NCBI RefSeq assembly: GCF_000505545.1
Contig: NZ_AYTB01000002.1
Span: forward strand, 186,001-250,000
Length of the DNA stretch: 64,000 nucleotides
Reading direction: 5' to 3'
Source: Kurthia huakuii LAM0618
Lineage (GTDB): Bacteria > Bacillota > Bacilli > Bacillales_A > Planococcaceae
A program made the translations under genes and the position numbers. Below the pieces are notes generated by a model. The model ran no database searches and had not been told where the DNA came from. It saw only the letters and a list, made by a program, of their open reading frames with translations. This document shows, piece after piece, positions 41,301-56,440 of the stretch; the first letter of the stretch is position 1; every line of letters begins with the position of its first letter.

Positions 41301-41930
41301 TTGGGTAAAGTATACGTTTTTGATCATCCATTAATTCAACACAAATTAACTTTCATTCGCGACAAAAATACAGGTACAAAAGAATTCCGCGAATTAGTAG
41401 ACGAAGTCGCTACATTGATGGCTTTTGAAATTACGCGCGATATGCCACTTGAAGAAGTAGAAACAGAAACACCAGTTGTTACTGCTAAAACAAAAGTACT
41501 AGCTGGTAAGAAAATGGCCATCGTACCAATTCTACGTGCAGGCTTAGGTATGGTAGATGGTATGTTAAAACTAATTCCGGCTGCAAAAGTCGCTCATATT
41601 GGTTTATACCGCGACCCAGAAACATTACAACCAGTAGAATACTATGCAAAATTCCCAGCAGATATTGAAGAACGTGATTTCTACGTTGTTGACCCAATGT
41701 TAGCAACAGGTGGTTCTGCAATTGAAGCAATCAATTCACTTAAAAAACGCGGTGCTACAAGCATTAAATTTATGTGTCTAATCGCAGCTCCAGAAGGTGT
41801 AGAAGCATTACAAAAAGCGCACCCAGACGTTGATATTTACATCGCGGCAAAAGACGAAAAATTAAATGACCACGGCTACATCGTTCCAGGTTTAGGTGAT
41901 GCAGGGGACCGTTTATTTGGTACAAAATAA
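41301..41930 (+). CDS. upp: Uracil phosphoribosyltransferase
   Basis: Converts uracil and PRPP to UMP; 209 residues. Landmarks: [45 protein letters not shown], and the PRPP loop [11 protein letters not shown]. The start is TTG 41301 with GGGAGTG upstream; translation further upstream in this frame is non-conserved and crosses the promoter. Usually paired with the pyrimidine/ATP synthase region as here. Confidence 0.95.
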   Translation: MGKVYVFDHPLIQHKLTFIRDKNTGTKEFRELVDEVATLMAFEITRDMPLEEVETETPVVTAKTKVLAGKKMAIVPILRAGLGMVDGMLKLIPAAKVAHIGLYRDPETLQPVEYYAKFPADIEERDFYVVDPMLATGGSAIEAINSLKKRGATSIKFMCLIAAPEGVEALQKAHPDVDIYIAAKDEKLNDHGYIVPGLGDAGDRLFGTK

Positions 41931-41948
41931 TTTGAGGACGGTGTAGAA

Positions 41949-43055
41949 ATGTCGAAGTGGAAAGTCATGACAGTATTTGGGACGAGGCCAGAAGCGATTA
42001 AAATGGCGCCGCTCGTACTAGAGCTGAAAAAGCACGAAGAAATCGACACAATCGTGACGGTGACAGCACAGCATCGAGAAATGCTTGACCAAGTGCTTGA
42101 AACGTTTAAGATTACGCCTGATTACGATCTCAATATCATGAAAGCACGTCAAACGCTCATCGATGTCACAACGCGTGGCTTAGAAGGCTTGGATGCAATT
42201 ATGAAAGAAGCTCGTCCAGACATCGTGCTTGTACATGGAGATACGTCGACGACATTTGTCGCAAGTCTTGCTGCATTTTACAACCAAATTCCAATTGGTC
42301 ATGTAGAGGCTGGACTTCGTACGGGCAATAAATATTCGCCATATCCTGAGGAGATGAATCGTCAGCTTACAGGTGTGATGGCCGATATTCATTTTGCACC
42401 AACTGAACAAGCAAAACAAAATCTTCTTCGTGAGAATAAGCAAGAGGGCGCAATCGTCGTGACCGGGAATACCGCTATCGATGCCTTAAAGACAACGGTA
42501 GACGATTCGTATACGCATCCAATTTTAGATAAGATAGCAGGGGGGCGCATGATTTTATTAACGGCACATCGTCGTGAAAATCTTGGCGAACCAATGCGTC
42601 ATATTTTCGGTGCTATTAAACGCTTGCTACACGATCATGCAGATGTGGAAGTTGTGTACCCAATTCATATGAACCCTGTCGTGCGCGAAATCGCAAACGA
42701 CGTGCTAGGGGGGGAGAGCAGGGTGCACCTAATCGAACCACTAGATGTGTTTGACTTCCATAACTTTGCTGCCAAATCCTTTATGATTATGACGGATTCT
42801 GGTGGCGTGCAAGAAGAGGCACCTTCGCTTGCGAAGCCGGTACTCGTGTTACGAGATACGACGGAACGGCCAGAAGGGATCTCGGCGGGAACGCTGAAAC
42901 TTGCGGGGACTAATGAGGAACAAATTTATCAATTAGCAACAGATTTGCTTACAGATGAGGCGGCTTATAAAAAAATGGCGCATGCGTCAAATCCATATGG
43001 TGATGGACACGCGTCAGAACGTATTGTAAAAGCGCTAATTACTTTCTTACAATAA
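41949..43055 (+). CDS. mnaA: UDP-N-acetylglucosamine 2-epimerase, non-hydrolysing
   Basis: Makes UDP-ManNAc for teichoic acid linkage units or capsule; 368 residues. Motifs: VFGTRPEAIKMAPLV at the N-terminus, HVEAGLRTGNKYSPYPEEMNR, LTAHRRENLGEPM, and DSGGVQEEAPSLAKPVLVLRDTTERPE. It lies 18 bases after upp and before atpI, its normal place in the B. subtilis arc. Confidence 0.94.
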   Translation: MSKWKVMTVFGTRPEAIKMAPLVLELKKHEEIDTIVTVTAQHREMLDQVLETFKITPDYDLNIMKARQTLIDVTTRGLEGLDAIMKEARPDIVLVHGDTSTTFVASLAAFYNQIPIGHVEAGLRTGNKYSPYPEEMNRQLTGVMADIHFAPTEQAKQNLLRENKQEGAIVVTGNTAIDALKTTVDDSYTHPILDKIAGGRMILLTAHRRENLGEPMRHIFGAIKRLLHDHADVEVVYPIHMNPVVREIANDVLGGESRVHLIEPLDVFDFHNFAAKSFMIMTDSGGVQEEAPSLAKPVLVLRDTTERPEGISAGTLKLAGTNEEQIYQLATDLLTDEAAYKKMAHASNPYGDGHASERIVKALITFLQ

Positions 43056-43217
43056 TAGTTAGTGAAAAGGACTGTACGTTCTCTCTTTTCAATGTATCGA
43101 AAAAGCTCGTTCATGTGTTTCGAAAACGTTGACATAACAACGTTTCTCAAATTTTACACAAATTTGTCAACAAATCGACAAAAGTTATTTGCTTGTGAAG
43201 TTTTTCACTCTAAGCAA

Positions 43218-43246
43218 TTGACATGAAATATTCACTATTGTATGCT
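43218..43246 (+). promoter_or_regulatory. Probable atp operon promoter
   Basis: TTGACA (43218-43223), 17-base spacer, TATGCT (43241-43246). It is about 290 bases upstream of atpI, which gives a long leader. The 485-base gap between mnaA and atpI otherwise holds the structures listed next and no gene. Confidence 0.6.
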
Positions 43247-43305
43247 AACAAAGGGTTAAAATTGGTTAAGCTTATTATGCCTCTACTATAACTTTTATTA
43301 GAAAA

Positions 43306-43375
43306 GGCGCCAATATGTGGGAATGCATATTTTTGAGTAAAAAATACGATTATTCGCATATTTATTGGCGTTTCT
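43306..43375 (+). promoter_or_regulatory. Large stem-loop in the atp leader
   Basis: CGCCAATA (43308-43315) pairs with TATTGGCG (43363-43370); inside, ATTTTT and AAAAAT pair again. TTTCTTT follows the stem. It could be an attenuator, or an mnaA terminator if the promoter assigned upstream is wrong. Confidence 0.45.
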
Positions 43376-43473
43376 TTAGACGATTTAGGAATGTAAAGGG
43401 TTTCGTAAAAAGCTTATCTCTCACATATAGGGAGCTTGTATCCCTCCCGCATTTGTAGTTTAACGCTACTTAT

Positions 43474-43487
43474 CCGGTAATTACCGG
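43474..43487. promoter_or_regulatory. 14-base palindrome in the atp leader
   Basis: CCGGTAATTACCGG is a perfect inverted repeat 54 bases before atpI. It may be an operator or a small RNA hairpin. Confidence 0.35.
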
Positions 43488-43540
43488 TGGTCAGCTAGTA
43501 CTTCCATCATTCGAAAAAAGATTCAGGAGATTAAAGGCCA

Positions 43541-43912
43541 ATGGTAGAAATGCATCTCATTTATAGAAGGATTAAAAAGTATATTCTTTTGTTTCTTCTC
43601 GTATGCGCGTTAGGCTGGGGTTTTACGACATATCAACAAGTATTCGCTGGTCTCGCATTAGGTGCGCTTTGCGGTCTATTTAATTTTTGGAATCTGATCC
43701 GGAAAATGGAAAGCTTTGGTCGTAAAGTAGAAAAGGGTCAAAAAGTTCGTTCTTTAGGAACCCTTATTCGCTTCGCTTCTGCTGTGTTAGGTGTTGCGCT
43801 TGCGCTCACATATCCGCAGTACATTAGTGTTGGCGGCACGATCATTGGATTAATGATTCCGTACGTTCTGCTTTTAGTGGACAGGATCGTATTTCACTTA
43901 AAAAACCAATAA
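43541..43912 (+). CDS. atpI: ATP synthase protein I
   Basis: 123 residues with four hydrophobic helices (YILLFLLVCALGWGF, VFAGLALGALCGLFNFW, a helix around FASAVLGVALAL, and GGTIIGLMIPYVLLLV). AtpI helps assemble the c ring and precedes atpB in most Bacillota atp operons. Poorly conserved family; the assignment rests on size, topology and place. CAGGAG lies upstream of ATG 43541. Confidence 0.8.
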   Translation: MVEMHLIYRRIKKYILLFLLVCALGWGFTTYQQVFAGLALGALCGLFNFWNLIRKMESFGRKVEKGQKVRSLGTLIRFASAVLGVALALTYPQYISVGGTIIGLMIPYVLLLVDRIVFHLKNQ

Positions 43913-44662
<750 letters not shown>

Positions 44663-44677
44663 TATAAAATTGTCTAG

Positions 44678-44959
<282 letters not shown>

Positions 44960-44975
44960 TTTCTATTACGATAAA

Positions 44976-45000
44976 AATGGCGAAGTATAGCTTCGCCATT
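44976..45000 (+). promoter_or_regulatory. Intercistronic hairpin between atpE and atpF
   Basis: AATGGCGAAG and CTTCGCCATT form a perfect 10-base stem with a TATAG loop. No T run follows (CCTTTATG), so a full terminator is unlikely; a 3' stabiliser or processing site for atpIBE RNA fits the 207-base gap in an otherwise tight operon. Confidence 0.6.
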
Positions 45001-45166
45001 CCTTTATGTTTTACAAATAACCTGCTAAGCTACAAGGTTTCTAGCGATAGTTTAAGCGTAGCTTATTGATTTAACTATTAGTAGAACAGTGTGTTTTACT
45101 TTTTATAAGTAAGATTTGTGTGAGTAACAATGAATTTTATAAGCTCTTGAAGGGAGTGAAACAATC

Positions 45167-45691
45167 GTGTTTCTAGATCATCTAGTACTAGGAGCTGCCG
45201 GACACCAAGGTGTGAACTGGGGTGACATCGCGTTCACTTTAATCATGTTCATTATCTTAATGGCAATCCTGAAAAAAGTAGCATGGGGTCCTTTAATGGG
45301 TATCATGCAAAAACGTGAAGAACAAGTCGCAAACGATTTAGACGAAGCTGCAAAGAATCGTCAAGAATCTCAACAACTTTTAGAAGAACAACGTAGCCTT
45401 TTAAACAAATCTCAAAACGAAGCACAAGCGATTGTTGAAAACGCTAAGAAACAAGCTGAAATGCAAAAAGAAGAGATTGTTTCTGCAGCTAAAAATGAAG
45501 CTGTGCGTTTACAAGAATCTGCTAAACGTGATATCGAAGCAGAACGTGAAAAAGCTATCGCTGCAGTACGCGAAGAAGTGGTATCACTTTCAGTACTTGC
45601 TGCTTCTAAAGTTCTTTCTAAAGAAGTATCTGAACAAGATAATCGTGCTCTTATCGAAGAAACGATTGCGAAGGCAGGGGAAGCTCGATGA
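45167..45691 (+). CDS. atpF: ATP synthase F0 subunit b
   Basis: 174 residues: one N-terminal helix ([28 protein letters not shown]) and a long charged coiled coil that forms the peripheral stalk. GTG 45167 is the start with GAAGGGAGTG upstream. The last codons overlap atpH (ATGA). Confidence 0.94.
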   Translation: MFLDHLVLGAAGHQGVNWGDIAFTLIMFIILMAILKKVAWGPLMGIMQKREEQVANDLDEAAKNRQESQQLLEEQRSLLNKSQNEAQAIVENAKKQAEMQKEEIVSAAKNEAVRLQESAKRDIEAEREKAIAAVREEVVSLSVLAASKVLSKEVSEQDNRALIEETIAKAGEAR

Positions 45692-46224
45692 GTCAATCAC
45701 CAGCAGCTAAACGCTATGCCGAAGCACTTTTTCAGTTAGCGAACTCTACGAATTCTGTTGCAGCAGTTACTGCTGACGTAACAGAAATCAAAAAAGTTTT
45801 AGGCGAAAATAAAGAACTTATGATTCTTTTAGATTCTCCTAAAATCCCAACTACACAAAAGCGTCAACTGTTTGATACAGTTTTCGCTGGTGCAGAACAA
45901 ATCGTGCTTAACGCACTTAAAGTAATCCTTGATAAGGGTCGTATCCATGAGTTACCAGCAATCATTAGCGAGTACATGACACTTGCTTACAATGCATCTG
46001 GTGCTGCGGAAGCTGTTGTTTATTCAACAACTACCCTATCAGAAGATGAACTTAACCGTATTTCAACTACTTTTGCGAAAAAAGTTGGTAAAAATACGCT
46101 TCATATTACAAACGTAATTGAACCATCATTACTTGGTGGTATCAAAGTACAAGTCGGCAATTTAATTTATGACAGCACTATTGCTACTAAATTAGAAGGC
46201 TTAAAACGAACATTAATCGGTTAA
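45688..46224 (+). CDS. atpH: ATP synthase F1 subunit delta
   Basis: 178 residues, links the peripheral stalk to the alpha/beta crown. The N-terminal [13 protein letters not shown] and C-terminal [31 protein letters not shown] are diagnostic. Start overlaps atpF by four bases; RBS is in atpF (GGCAGGGGAAG). Confidence 0.94.
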   Translation: MSQSPAAKRYAEALFQLANSTNSVAAVTADVTEIKKVLGENKELMILLDSPKIPTTQKRQLFDTVFAGAEQIVLNALKVILDKGRIHELPAIISEYMTLAYNASGAAEAVVYSTTTLSEDELNRISTTFAKKVGKNTLHITNVIEPSLLGGIKVQVGNLIYDSTIATKLEGLKRTLIG

Positions 46225-46241
46225 TCCGAAAACAATTTTGA

Positions 46242-47774
<1,533 letters not shown>

Positions 47775-47803
47775 TCTTTCTTGTGACTAACTTAAAATAA
47801 TAA

Positions 47804-48673
<870 letters not shown>

Positions 48674-48700
48674 GCTTTCACCTTGCATTGATCCCTGTAG

Positions 48701-50149
<1,449 letters not shown>

Positions 50150-50162
50150 TCAAAGGGACTAG

Positions 50163-50582
<420 letters not shown>

Positions 50583-50600
50583 GCTCTGTGCTTACTATAT

Positions 50601-50640
50601 AAAACGAGTAGATTTCCGGCCGGGATCTACTCGTTTTTTT
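50601..50640 (+). terminator. atp operon terminator
   Basis: Thirteen-base perfect arms (50601-50613, 50625-50637) around an 11-base loop, ending in seven T. Confidence 0.92.
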
Positions 50641-50703
50641 AATTGCAAAGATACGGCGATTTTAGCGGATATGCATAGCTCTAAAAAGCCATATTGAAAA
50701 AGG

Positions 50704-50860
50704 ATGGTCGCTGTTGACTCATATGGCAAGTCATTGTTTTGGACGCTGTTAGCCAGACACGATTACGCGATACGGACGTAAAGAGCTAAGCTATGATAAC
50801 GTCAAAGCTGTCGTGTTAAACGTGCATATAAATAAGAAGAAAGCCTATTTTTCTAAGTAA
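50704..50860 (+). pseudogene. Possible frameshifted gene remnant
   Basis: The 590-base gap after atpC has no intact gene. ATG 50704 opens MVAVDSYGKSLFWTLLARHD, which stops soon, while the next frame (50753-50860) reads ITRYGRKELSYDNVKAVV and then LNVHINKKKAYFSK before a stop. The two pieces together look like a small coding sequence broken by a frameshift. I do not recognise a family, so this may be chance. Confidence 0.25.
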
Positions 50861-51085
50861 ACAGTCTTAAACATCGACTCATTAAGAATGCTGAAAATGA
50901 ATTATATCGAACAACCCTTTTCAGTAAATAATGAAATTCTATTTATGTATGAAAATGGATAGTATGAAAAAATTTCTCGTTTCACTTTTTCTGAAAAGAA
51001 AGTGGCGTAATATTGTTATCTATGCGAGCCTTTCCGTCGAAAAATCGACACAAATAAACTAGAATATAATAATAGAAGAAACACC

Positions 51086-51138
51086 AAAAAAACTCGACTA
51101 AGTCTTAAGGCGGAAGTAGTCGAGTTTCTATATTTTTT
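51086..51138 (+). terminator. Terminator-like stem-loop upstream of ywzB
   Basis: AAACTCGACTA (51090-51100) pairs with TAGTCGAGTTT (51117-51127); TATATTTTTT follows. It lies 37 bases before ywzB, so it may be a leader attenuator or the end of a short untranslated transcript. Confidence 0.6.
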
Positions 51139-51174
51139 AAATAGGTATTCGTAATGAAAGGAAGGTTAATTTTA

Positions 51175-51423
51175 ATGGGTGAAGTGTCTACATTGATTGG
51201 GCAAAACGCACTGTTTAGTTTATTGTCACATATCTTTTTTATGGGAATCACATTTTATGGATTGCAAAGTTTAATGTATAGCCAAATTTTTAAAAAAAAT
51301 CATGTTTTCCAAACGCAACTTATTTTAGTATTACTTAGTATTGCAATTGGAGGGGCGGCATCGAGGGTTTTCCTGGAATTTACAGGGTGGGCTAGACAAC
51401 TAAGTTATTTATTTTCTTCGTAA
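51175..51423 (+). CDS. ywzB: Small membrane protein, DUF1146/YwzB family
   Basis: 82 residues. Two or three hydrophobic segments (ALFSLLSHIFFMGITFYGLQSL, then TQLILVLLSIAIGGAASRVFLEF). The pattern of the DUF1146 family, found between atpC and murAA in Bacillota; role unknown. ATG 51175 is nine bases after GGAAGG; the upstream in-frame ATG 51154 has no RBS. The following 312 bases up to murAA are AT rich with nothing recognisable. Confidence 0.8.
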   Translation: MGEVSTLIGQNALFSLLSHIFFMGITFYGLQSLMYSQIFKKNHVFQTQLILVLLSIAIGGAASRVFLEFTGWARQLSYLFSS

Positions 51424-51735
51424 TTTTTTGCGTTCTTATAATAGAAATCCACGTGAAAAATTTTTTCATCCCAGATAAATGAGTATTGTTAATAGGACGT
51501 GAATAATTTACTATTTCCCAGGGAATAATATGATGGAAGTAGGCATGCGTAATAGATTTATGTTAAAATTTATTATGGCTAATTGAATTTAGTGTTTTGG
51601 ATGCTTGTCAATCCTTAGAAAACCATGTATTATTATATGTGTTTTGCTACTAATAATTGACAACAGACATTAATAATTAACAATGAATAGATGATGAAAA
51701 TTTTTTTGATATAAATACATTCGGAGGGACAAAAA

Positions 51736-53043
51736 GTGGAAAAAATCGTTGTAAAAGGCGGCAATGTTTTAAACGGTACAGTACGAGTAGAAGGCGCTAA
51801 AAACGCTGTACTACCAGTGCTTGCTGCAACATTACTGGCATCAGAAGGACAAAACGTAATCAAAAATGTACCAAACTTATCAGACGTGTATACAATCGAT
51901 GAAGTGTTAAAAAGTTTAAATGCAGATTTAACATACGATCCAAAAACAAATATCGTCAATATCGATGCATCACGCGACATTAACTCGGAGGCACAATTTG
52001 AGTTTGTGCGCAAAATGCGTGCGTCAATCCTAGTAATGGGTCCACTATTAGCTCGTAACGGCTTTGCTCGCGTAGCAATGCCAGGCGGCTGTGCAATTGG
52101 CTCTCGTCCAATCGACATCCACTTAAAAGGCTTCGAACAAATGGGCGCAACGATTACAATGGGACATGGCTATGTAGAAGCAACTACAGATGGTCGTTTA
52201 AAAGGCGCTAAAATCTATATGGATTTCCCTTCAGTTGGCGCAACTGAAAACTTAATGACAGCAGCAGCGCTGGCAGAAGGTACAACAGTCATTGAAAATG
52301 CAGCGCGCGAACCAGAAATCGTCGACCTTGCAAACTTTATCAATGAAATGGGTGGTAAAGTAGTCGGTGCAGGTACAGATAAAATTCGTATCGAAGGTGT
52401 AGAAACATTATACGGTACAACACATAGCATCATTCCTGACCGTATTGAAGCTGGTACATTCATGGTAGCAGCAGCAATCACAGGTGGCGATGTGATCGTT
52501 GAAAATGCAGAAGTTGAGCATATGACAGCTTTAGTAGCGAAAATGCGTGAAATGGGCGTTGAAATTATAGAACTTGAAGATGGTGGCGTTCGCGTTCGCG
52601 CAACACATCCATTAAAAGCGACAGATGTAAAAACAATCCCACATCCAGGTTTCCCAACAGATATGCAATCGCAAATGATGTCATTAATGTTAGTGGCGCA
52701 AGGCAGCAGCATGGTAACAGAAACAGTATTCGAAAATCGTTTCATGCACGTTGAAGAATTCCGTCGTATGAATGCAAATGCAAAAATCGATGGTCGTTCA
52801 GTTGTCATTGAAGGTCCTACGCAATTACAAGGCGCAGAAGTAGCAGCAACTGACTTACGTGCAGCAGCGGCTCTTATCCTTGCAGGTCTTGTAGCAGAGG
52901 GTGTAACACGCGTTTCTGAATTAAAACACTTAGATCGTGGTTATGTAGATTTCCACGGCAAATTAAAAGCATTAGGTGCAGATATTGAACGTATCGACAC
53001 TGAAACAGAAACAACAGACGCAAAAGAACTTCAAAAGGCTTAG
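51736..53043 (+). CDS. murAA: UDP-N-acetylglucosamine 1-carboxyvinyltransferase, first copy
   Basis: 435 residues; adds enolpyruvate to UDP-GlcNAc. Catalytic cysteine loop [17 protein letters not shown] and start [31 protein letters not shown] 51736 with GGAGGG upstream. In the MurAA position (after ywzB), and normally followed by spoIID in spore formers; here only a terminator and 300 bases separate it from mbl. Confidence 0.94.
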   Translation: MEKIVVKGGNVLNGTVRVEGAKNAVLPVLAATLLASEGQNVIKNVPNLSDVYTIDEVLKSLNADLTYDPKTNIVNIDASRDINSEAQFEFVRKMRASILVMGPLLARNGFARVAMPGGCAIGSRPIDIHLKGFEQMGATITMGHGYVEATTDGRLKGAKIYMDFPSVGATENLMTAAALAEGTTVIENAAREPEIVDLANFINEMGGKVVGAGTDKIRIEGVETLYGTTHSIIPDRIEAGTFMVAAAITGGDVIVENAEVEHMTALVAKMREMGVEIIELEDGGVRVRATHPLKATDVKTIPHPGFPTDMQSQMMSLMLVAQGSSMVTETVFENRFMHVEEFRRMNANAKIDGRSVVIEGPTQLQGAEVAATDLRAAAALILAGLVAEGVTRVSELKHLDRGYVDFHGKLKALGADIERIDTETETTDAKELQKA

Positions 53044-53087
53044 TATTGCTATTATTTGATTTTATTTTAATGGTCTGAGAAGGATTG

Positions 53088-53119
53088 AAAGAGAGTAGGG
53101 TTATTCCTGCTCTCTTTTT
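53088..53119 (+). terminator. Terminator after murAA
   Basis: AAAGAGAGTAGG (53088-53099) pairs with CCTGCTCTCTTT (53106-53117) with one G-T pair, then T. The remaining 230 bases before mbl hold no gene or recognisable remnant of spoIID, spoIIQ or spoIIID. Confidence 0.8.
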
Positions 53120-53345
53120 CATATGGCTTAAGTCTTGAGAGGTGTACCTACACATAATATGAGGGGGATATATTAGGGCTAATGCCTTATTGTAGTGTGA
53201 TCGTTTTCGTAGAGAAGGCTCACAAATTTCACTAAATATACTCTATATTCGTCTTTATTTCCTATGTTACACTTAAAGAAGGTACATATGAAATTTACGC
53301 TTTTTTCACTAAATATCTACTATATAACGACATGGAAGGGGAAAC

Positions 53346-54365
53346 ATGGGGATGTTTTCAAATGATATCGGAATTGATTTAGGGACGGCGAACGTATTAG
53401 TTTATGTAAAAGGACAAGGGGTCGTATTAAATGAACCTTCTGTAGTGGCATTGGATCAAAAATCAAAAAAAGTGTTAGCTGTCGGCGAAGAAGCCAGGCT
53501 GATGGTTGGGCGCACACCCGGCAGCATCATTGCGGTGCGACCGTTAGAAGACGGTGTCATTGCAGATTTTGATACAACAGAAGCGATGCTGACGCATTTT
53601 ATTAGCTCATTAAATTTAGGGGGTCGCTGGTCAAAGCGCCCACGTATTTTAATTTGCTGTCCGTCAGATGTGACGTCAGTTGAGCAAAAAGCTATTCGTG
53701 AGGCGGCGCAAAAAGCTGGCGGCGCAAATATTTTTTTAGAAGAAGAGCCTAAAGTAGCAGCAGTCGGTGCAGGAATGGACATTTTCCAACCATATGGCAA
53801 TATGGTTATTGATATTGGTGGAGGAACATCGGATATTGCTGTGTTATCACTCGGCGGCGTTGTCACGGCACAATCGCTAAAAGTTGCAGGAAATACATTC
53901 GATGTAGATATTGCAGAATATGTAAAAAAACATCATAAATTATTAATTGGTGAACATACGGCAGAGCGTATTAAAATCGAAGTAGGTACGGTAGTAAAAG
54001 GGCTTCGCCAAGAAGAAACTGATATTCGCGGACGTGATATGATTAACGGTTTACCACGTTCAGTAACCATTACGTCTGATGAAATATATGAGGCATTAAA
54101 AGAATCTGTACATCAAATTGTACAAGGAGCTAAAAATGTCCTTGAAAAAACACCACCAGAATTGTCAGCGGATATTATTGACCGCGGTGTGATGCTGACA
54201 GGCGGTGGCGCATTATTGTATGGTTTAGCACAATTATTAACAGATGAATTACTCGTGCCGGTATTCGTTGCCGAAAATGCGATGAGTTGCGTAGCAGATG
54301 GTACGGGAATTTTACTAGAAAATATAGATAAAATAGCAACTAGCAAAAAATTGGTTGGAGTATAA
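53346..54365 (+). CDS. mbl: Actin-like cell shape protein Mbl
   Basis: 339 residues, MreB family. Actin-fold phosphate loops DIGIDLGTANVLVYVKG and VIDIGGGTSDIAVLSLGG; ADP-binding GVMLTGGGALLYGLAQLL. In B. subtilis mbl is followed by flhO and flhP, as here, which separates it from mreB itself. It organises lateral wall synthesis. Start ATG 53346 or ATG 53352 (the second is better spaced from GGAAGGGG and gives the usual N-terminus MFSNDIGIDLG). Confidence 0.93.
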   Translation: MGMFSNDIGIDLGTANVLVYVKGQGVVLNEPSVVALDQKSKKVLAVGEEARLMVGRTPGSIIAVRPLEDGVIADFDTTEAMLTHFISSLNLGGRWSKRPRILICCPSDVTSVEQKAIREAAQKAGGANIFLEEEPKVAAVGAGMDIFQPYGNMVIDIGGGTSDIAVLSLGGVVTAQSLKVAGNTFDVDIAEYVKKHHKLLIGEHTAERIKIEVGTVVKGLRQEETDIRGRDMINGLPRSVTITSDEIYEALKESVHQIVQGAKNVLEKTPPELSADIIDRGVMLTGGGALLYGLAQLLTDELLVPVFVAENAMSCVADGTGILLENIDKIATSKKLVGV

Positions 54366-54384
54366 GAAGGAGTGACTTGGAACG

Positions 54385-55221
54385 ATGTTTAAAGGGGTTT
54401 ACACAGCTACAACAGGAATGATTGCACAACAACGTCGCACAGAAATGTTATCAAATAACATTGCGAATGCATCGACCCCTGGTTATAAAGCAGATCAATC
54501 AACCGTGCGTGCATTTCCGAATATGTTGTTATCAGCAATCGAAAAAAATGGCAAGGCCAATTTACAAAATGGTTTTAATCCAATGGCAGCACAAAAAATC
54601 GGTACAATCGGGACTGGCGTTTATATGCAGGAGACGATTCCGGATTATACGCAAGGCCAATTAGTCGAAACAGGTCTAAAATCAGATGTCGCATTAGTTG
54701 ATGAATATTTACCAGTTCGAGGCGATGATGACCGTACAGGTGGGCTATATTTCCGTCTACAAACAGACGGCGCAGAAGCGTATACTAGAAATGGGAACTT
54801 TACCGTTGATAGCGAAGGCTCGCTTGTGACAACAGGTGGCAACTATGTGTTGTCAACAACAGGTGAACCAATTCAAGTGACATCCGATGATTATACGATT
54901 ACCGAAGATGGTCGTGTGTTAGAAAATAATGAACTTATTGCGCAACTTGACGTCGCCTATGTAGAGGACCCTGATACGTTAATTAAACAAGATAATGGGT
55001 TATACTATAGTGAGGACGGTAATGACTTAGCATCAGCTTATGATGATAATGACGTTGCTTTCTCGATGCGACAAGGATATATCGAACAATCGAATGTTGA
55101 TGCAGGTTCTACGATGACGGAAATGATGTCAGCCTATCGCTCATTTGAAGCGAATCAAAAGATGTTGCAAGCTTATGACCGTAGTATGGATAAAGCGGTT
55201 AATGAGATTGGAAAGGTATAG
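54385..55221 (+). CDS. flhO: Flagellar rod/hook-basal body protein FlhO (FlgF-like)
   Basis: 278 residues. N-terminal rod motif GVYTATTGMIAQQRRTEMLSNNIANASTPGYKAD and C-terminal QSNVDAGSTMTEMMSAYRSFEANQKMLQAYD, the paired helices of axial proteins. Distal rod component in Bacillus, exported by the flagellar type III system. Twenty bases after mbl, with AGAAGGAGTG RBS. Confidence 0.92.
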   Translation: MFKGVYTATTGMIAQQRRTEMLSNNIANASTPGYKADQSTVRAFPNMLLSAIEKNGKANLQNGFNPMAAQKIGTIGTGVYMQETIPDYTQGQLVETGLKSDVALVDEYLPVRGDDDRTGGLYFRLQTDGAEAYTRNGNFTVDSEGSLVTTGGNYVLSTTGEPIQVTSDDYTITEDGRVLENNELIAQLDVAYVEDPDTLIKQDNGLYYSEDGNDLASAYDDNDVAFSMRQGYIEQSNVDAGSTMTEMMSAYRSFEANQKMLQAYDRSMDKAVNEIGKV

Positions 55222-55234
55222 GGGGCAGACATAA

Positions 55235-56086
55235 ATGGTTAATCGCACGATGTTTTCAGCAGCAAACACGATGTCGCAATTACAATCGAAACTTGATATT
55301 ATTGGGAATAACTTGGCGAATACAAATACGTCAGGATATAAAGCTAAGAATGCTACATTTGGTGAGTTATTATATCAACAATTTAACAACGATAAAGCCG
55401 ACAATGCGCCTCGTCAGACCGCTTTAGGTGTTCGTATTGGGGTTGGTGCACAAATCGCACAAACACAGCTCGTAACGAAGCAAGGAAGCCTACAAACGAC
55501 GGATCGCTTTTTAGATTTTGCGTTTACCGATGAAAATCTTTTCTTTAATGTACAAATGAACAACCATCAACTAAATGGCGAACCAGAACAAATCGTCTGG
55601 ACGCGACAAGGGGACTTCCAATTATCAGTAAATGATGATGGTACGTCCAACTTAGTTGATGAAAATGGTAGCTATGTGCTTGATGCAGATGGCAATCCAA
55701 TTCAGTTCCGCGGTGAATTAGAGGACGTTCGCATGGACAATAATGGCGTCATGCAAGTAGCGTATAAAGATGGCGGAACGGAACGAATTGCATTTGGCGT
55801 AACGAAAATCAATCGTCCAGAAGTTTTATCACATTTATCAGGCACGTATTTTACATTGCCTGAAAATGCTGTAGATTTAGATTTAAATATTGACGAGATA
55901 TTAGAAGATTTAGTTGGCAATAATCGTAATCAAATTGCGCTTGAAAATGGCATGTTAGAACAATCAAATGTTGATATGTCGAAAGAGATGAGCGATTTAA
56001 TGCAGACACAACGCTCGTATCAATTTAATGCTCGTACCGTTTCGATGGCGGACCAAATGATGGGACTTGTTAATAGCATTCGATAA
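55235..56086 (+). CDS. flhP: Flagellar rod protein FlhP (FlgG-like)
   Basis: 283 residues, paralogue of FlhO with the same N-terminal (KLDIIGNNLANTNTSGYKAKNATF) and C-terminal (LEQSNVDMSKEMSDLMQTQRSYQFNARTVSMADQMMGL) helices. Thirteen bases after flhO. The presence of mbl-flhO-flhP plus a chemotaxis receptor shows a motile organism. Confidence 0.92.
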   Translation: MVNRTMFSAANTMSQLQSKLDIIGNNLANTNTSGYKAKNATFGELLYQQFNNDKADNAPRQTALGVRIGVGAQIAQTQLVTKQGSLQTTDRFLDFAFTDENLFFNVQMNNHQLNGEPEQIVWTRQGDFQLSVNDDGTSNLVDENGSYVLDADGNPIQFRGELEDVRMDNNGVMQVAYKDGGTERIAFGVTKINRPEVLSHLSGTYFTLPENAVDLDLNIDEILEDLVGNNRNQIALENGMLEQSNVDMSKEMSDLMQTQRSYQFNARTVSMADQMMGLVNSIR

Positions 56087-56107
56087 CAGAATAAAGGAGT
56101 TATTTGA

Positions 56108-56386
56108 ATGACAGAAGAAACAAAACAGACGCGTATGCAAAAACGTCAAAATCGCAACGTAAAAAAAGAACAACCACAAGACGTATTGACGGAACAACCT
56201 ATCGTCACAATGAATTTTACATCGTGGATTTTGCGTATTATTATCGTCGTTGTATTATTTTTAATCGTCGCGATTATTGGCGCGATGATTGGCTACGGCG
56301 GCATTGGTAATGGCAATCCCGTACAAGTGTTAAATCCAGCAACATGGTCGCACATCTTTGATATCATGAATGGTAAAACAGAGTAG
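56108..56386 (+). CDS. EpuA-family small membrane protein (often mislabelled RNA polymerase subunit beta)
   Basis: 92 residues: a basic, hydrophilic N-terminus of about 40 residues, one helix (WILRIIIVVVLFLIVAIIGAMIGYG) and the short outer motif GIGNGNPVQVLNPATWSHIFDIMNG. This matches the EpuA-like family commonly found downstream of flhP in Bacillaceae. Its role is not known; the polymerase label in databases has no support in the sequence. AAGGAG lies 12 bases before the start. Confidence 0.75.
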   Translation: MTEETKQTRMQKRQNRNVKKEQPQDVLTEQPIVTMNFTSWILRIIIVVVLFLIVAIIGAMIGYGGIGNGNPVQVLNPATWSHIFDIMNGKTE

Positions 56387-56440
56387 TTATGGTATACTAT
56401 TAGTATCAGGTAATAATTTTTACTAGGAGGATACTAATCT

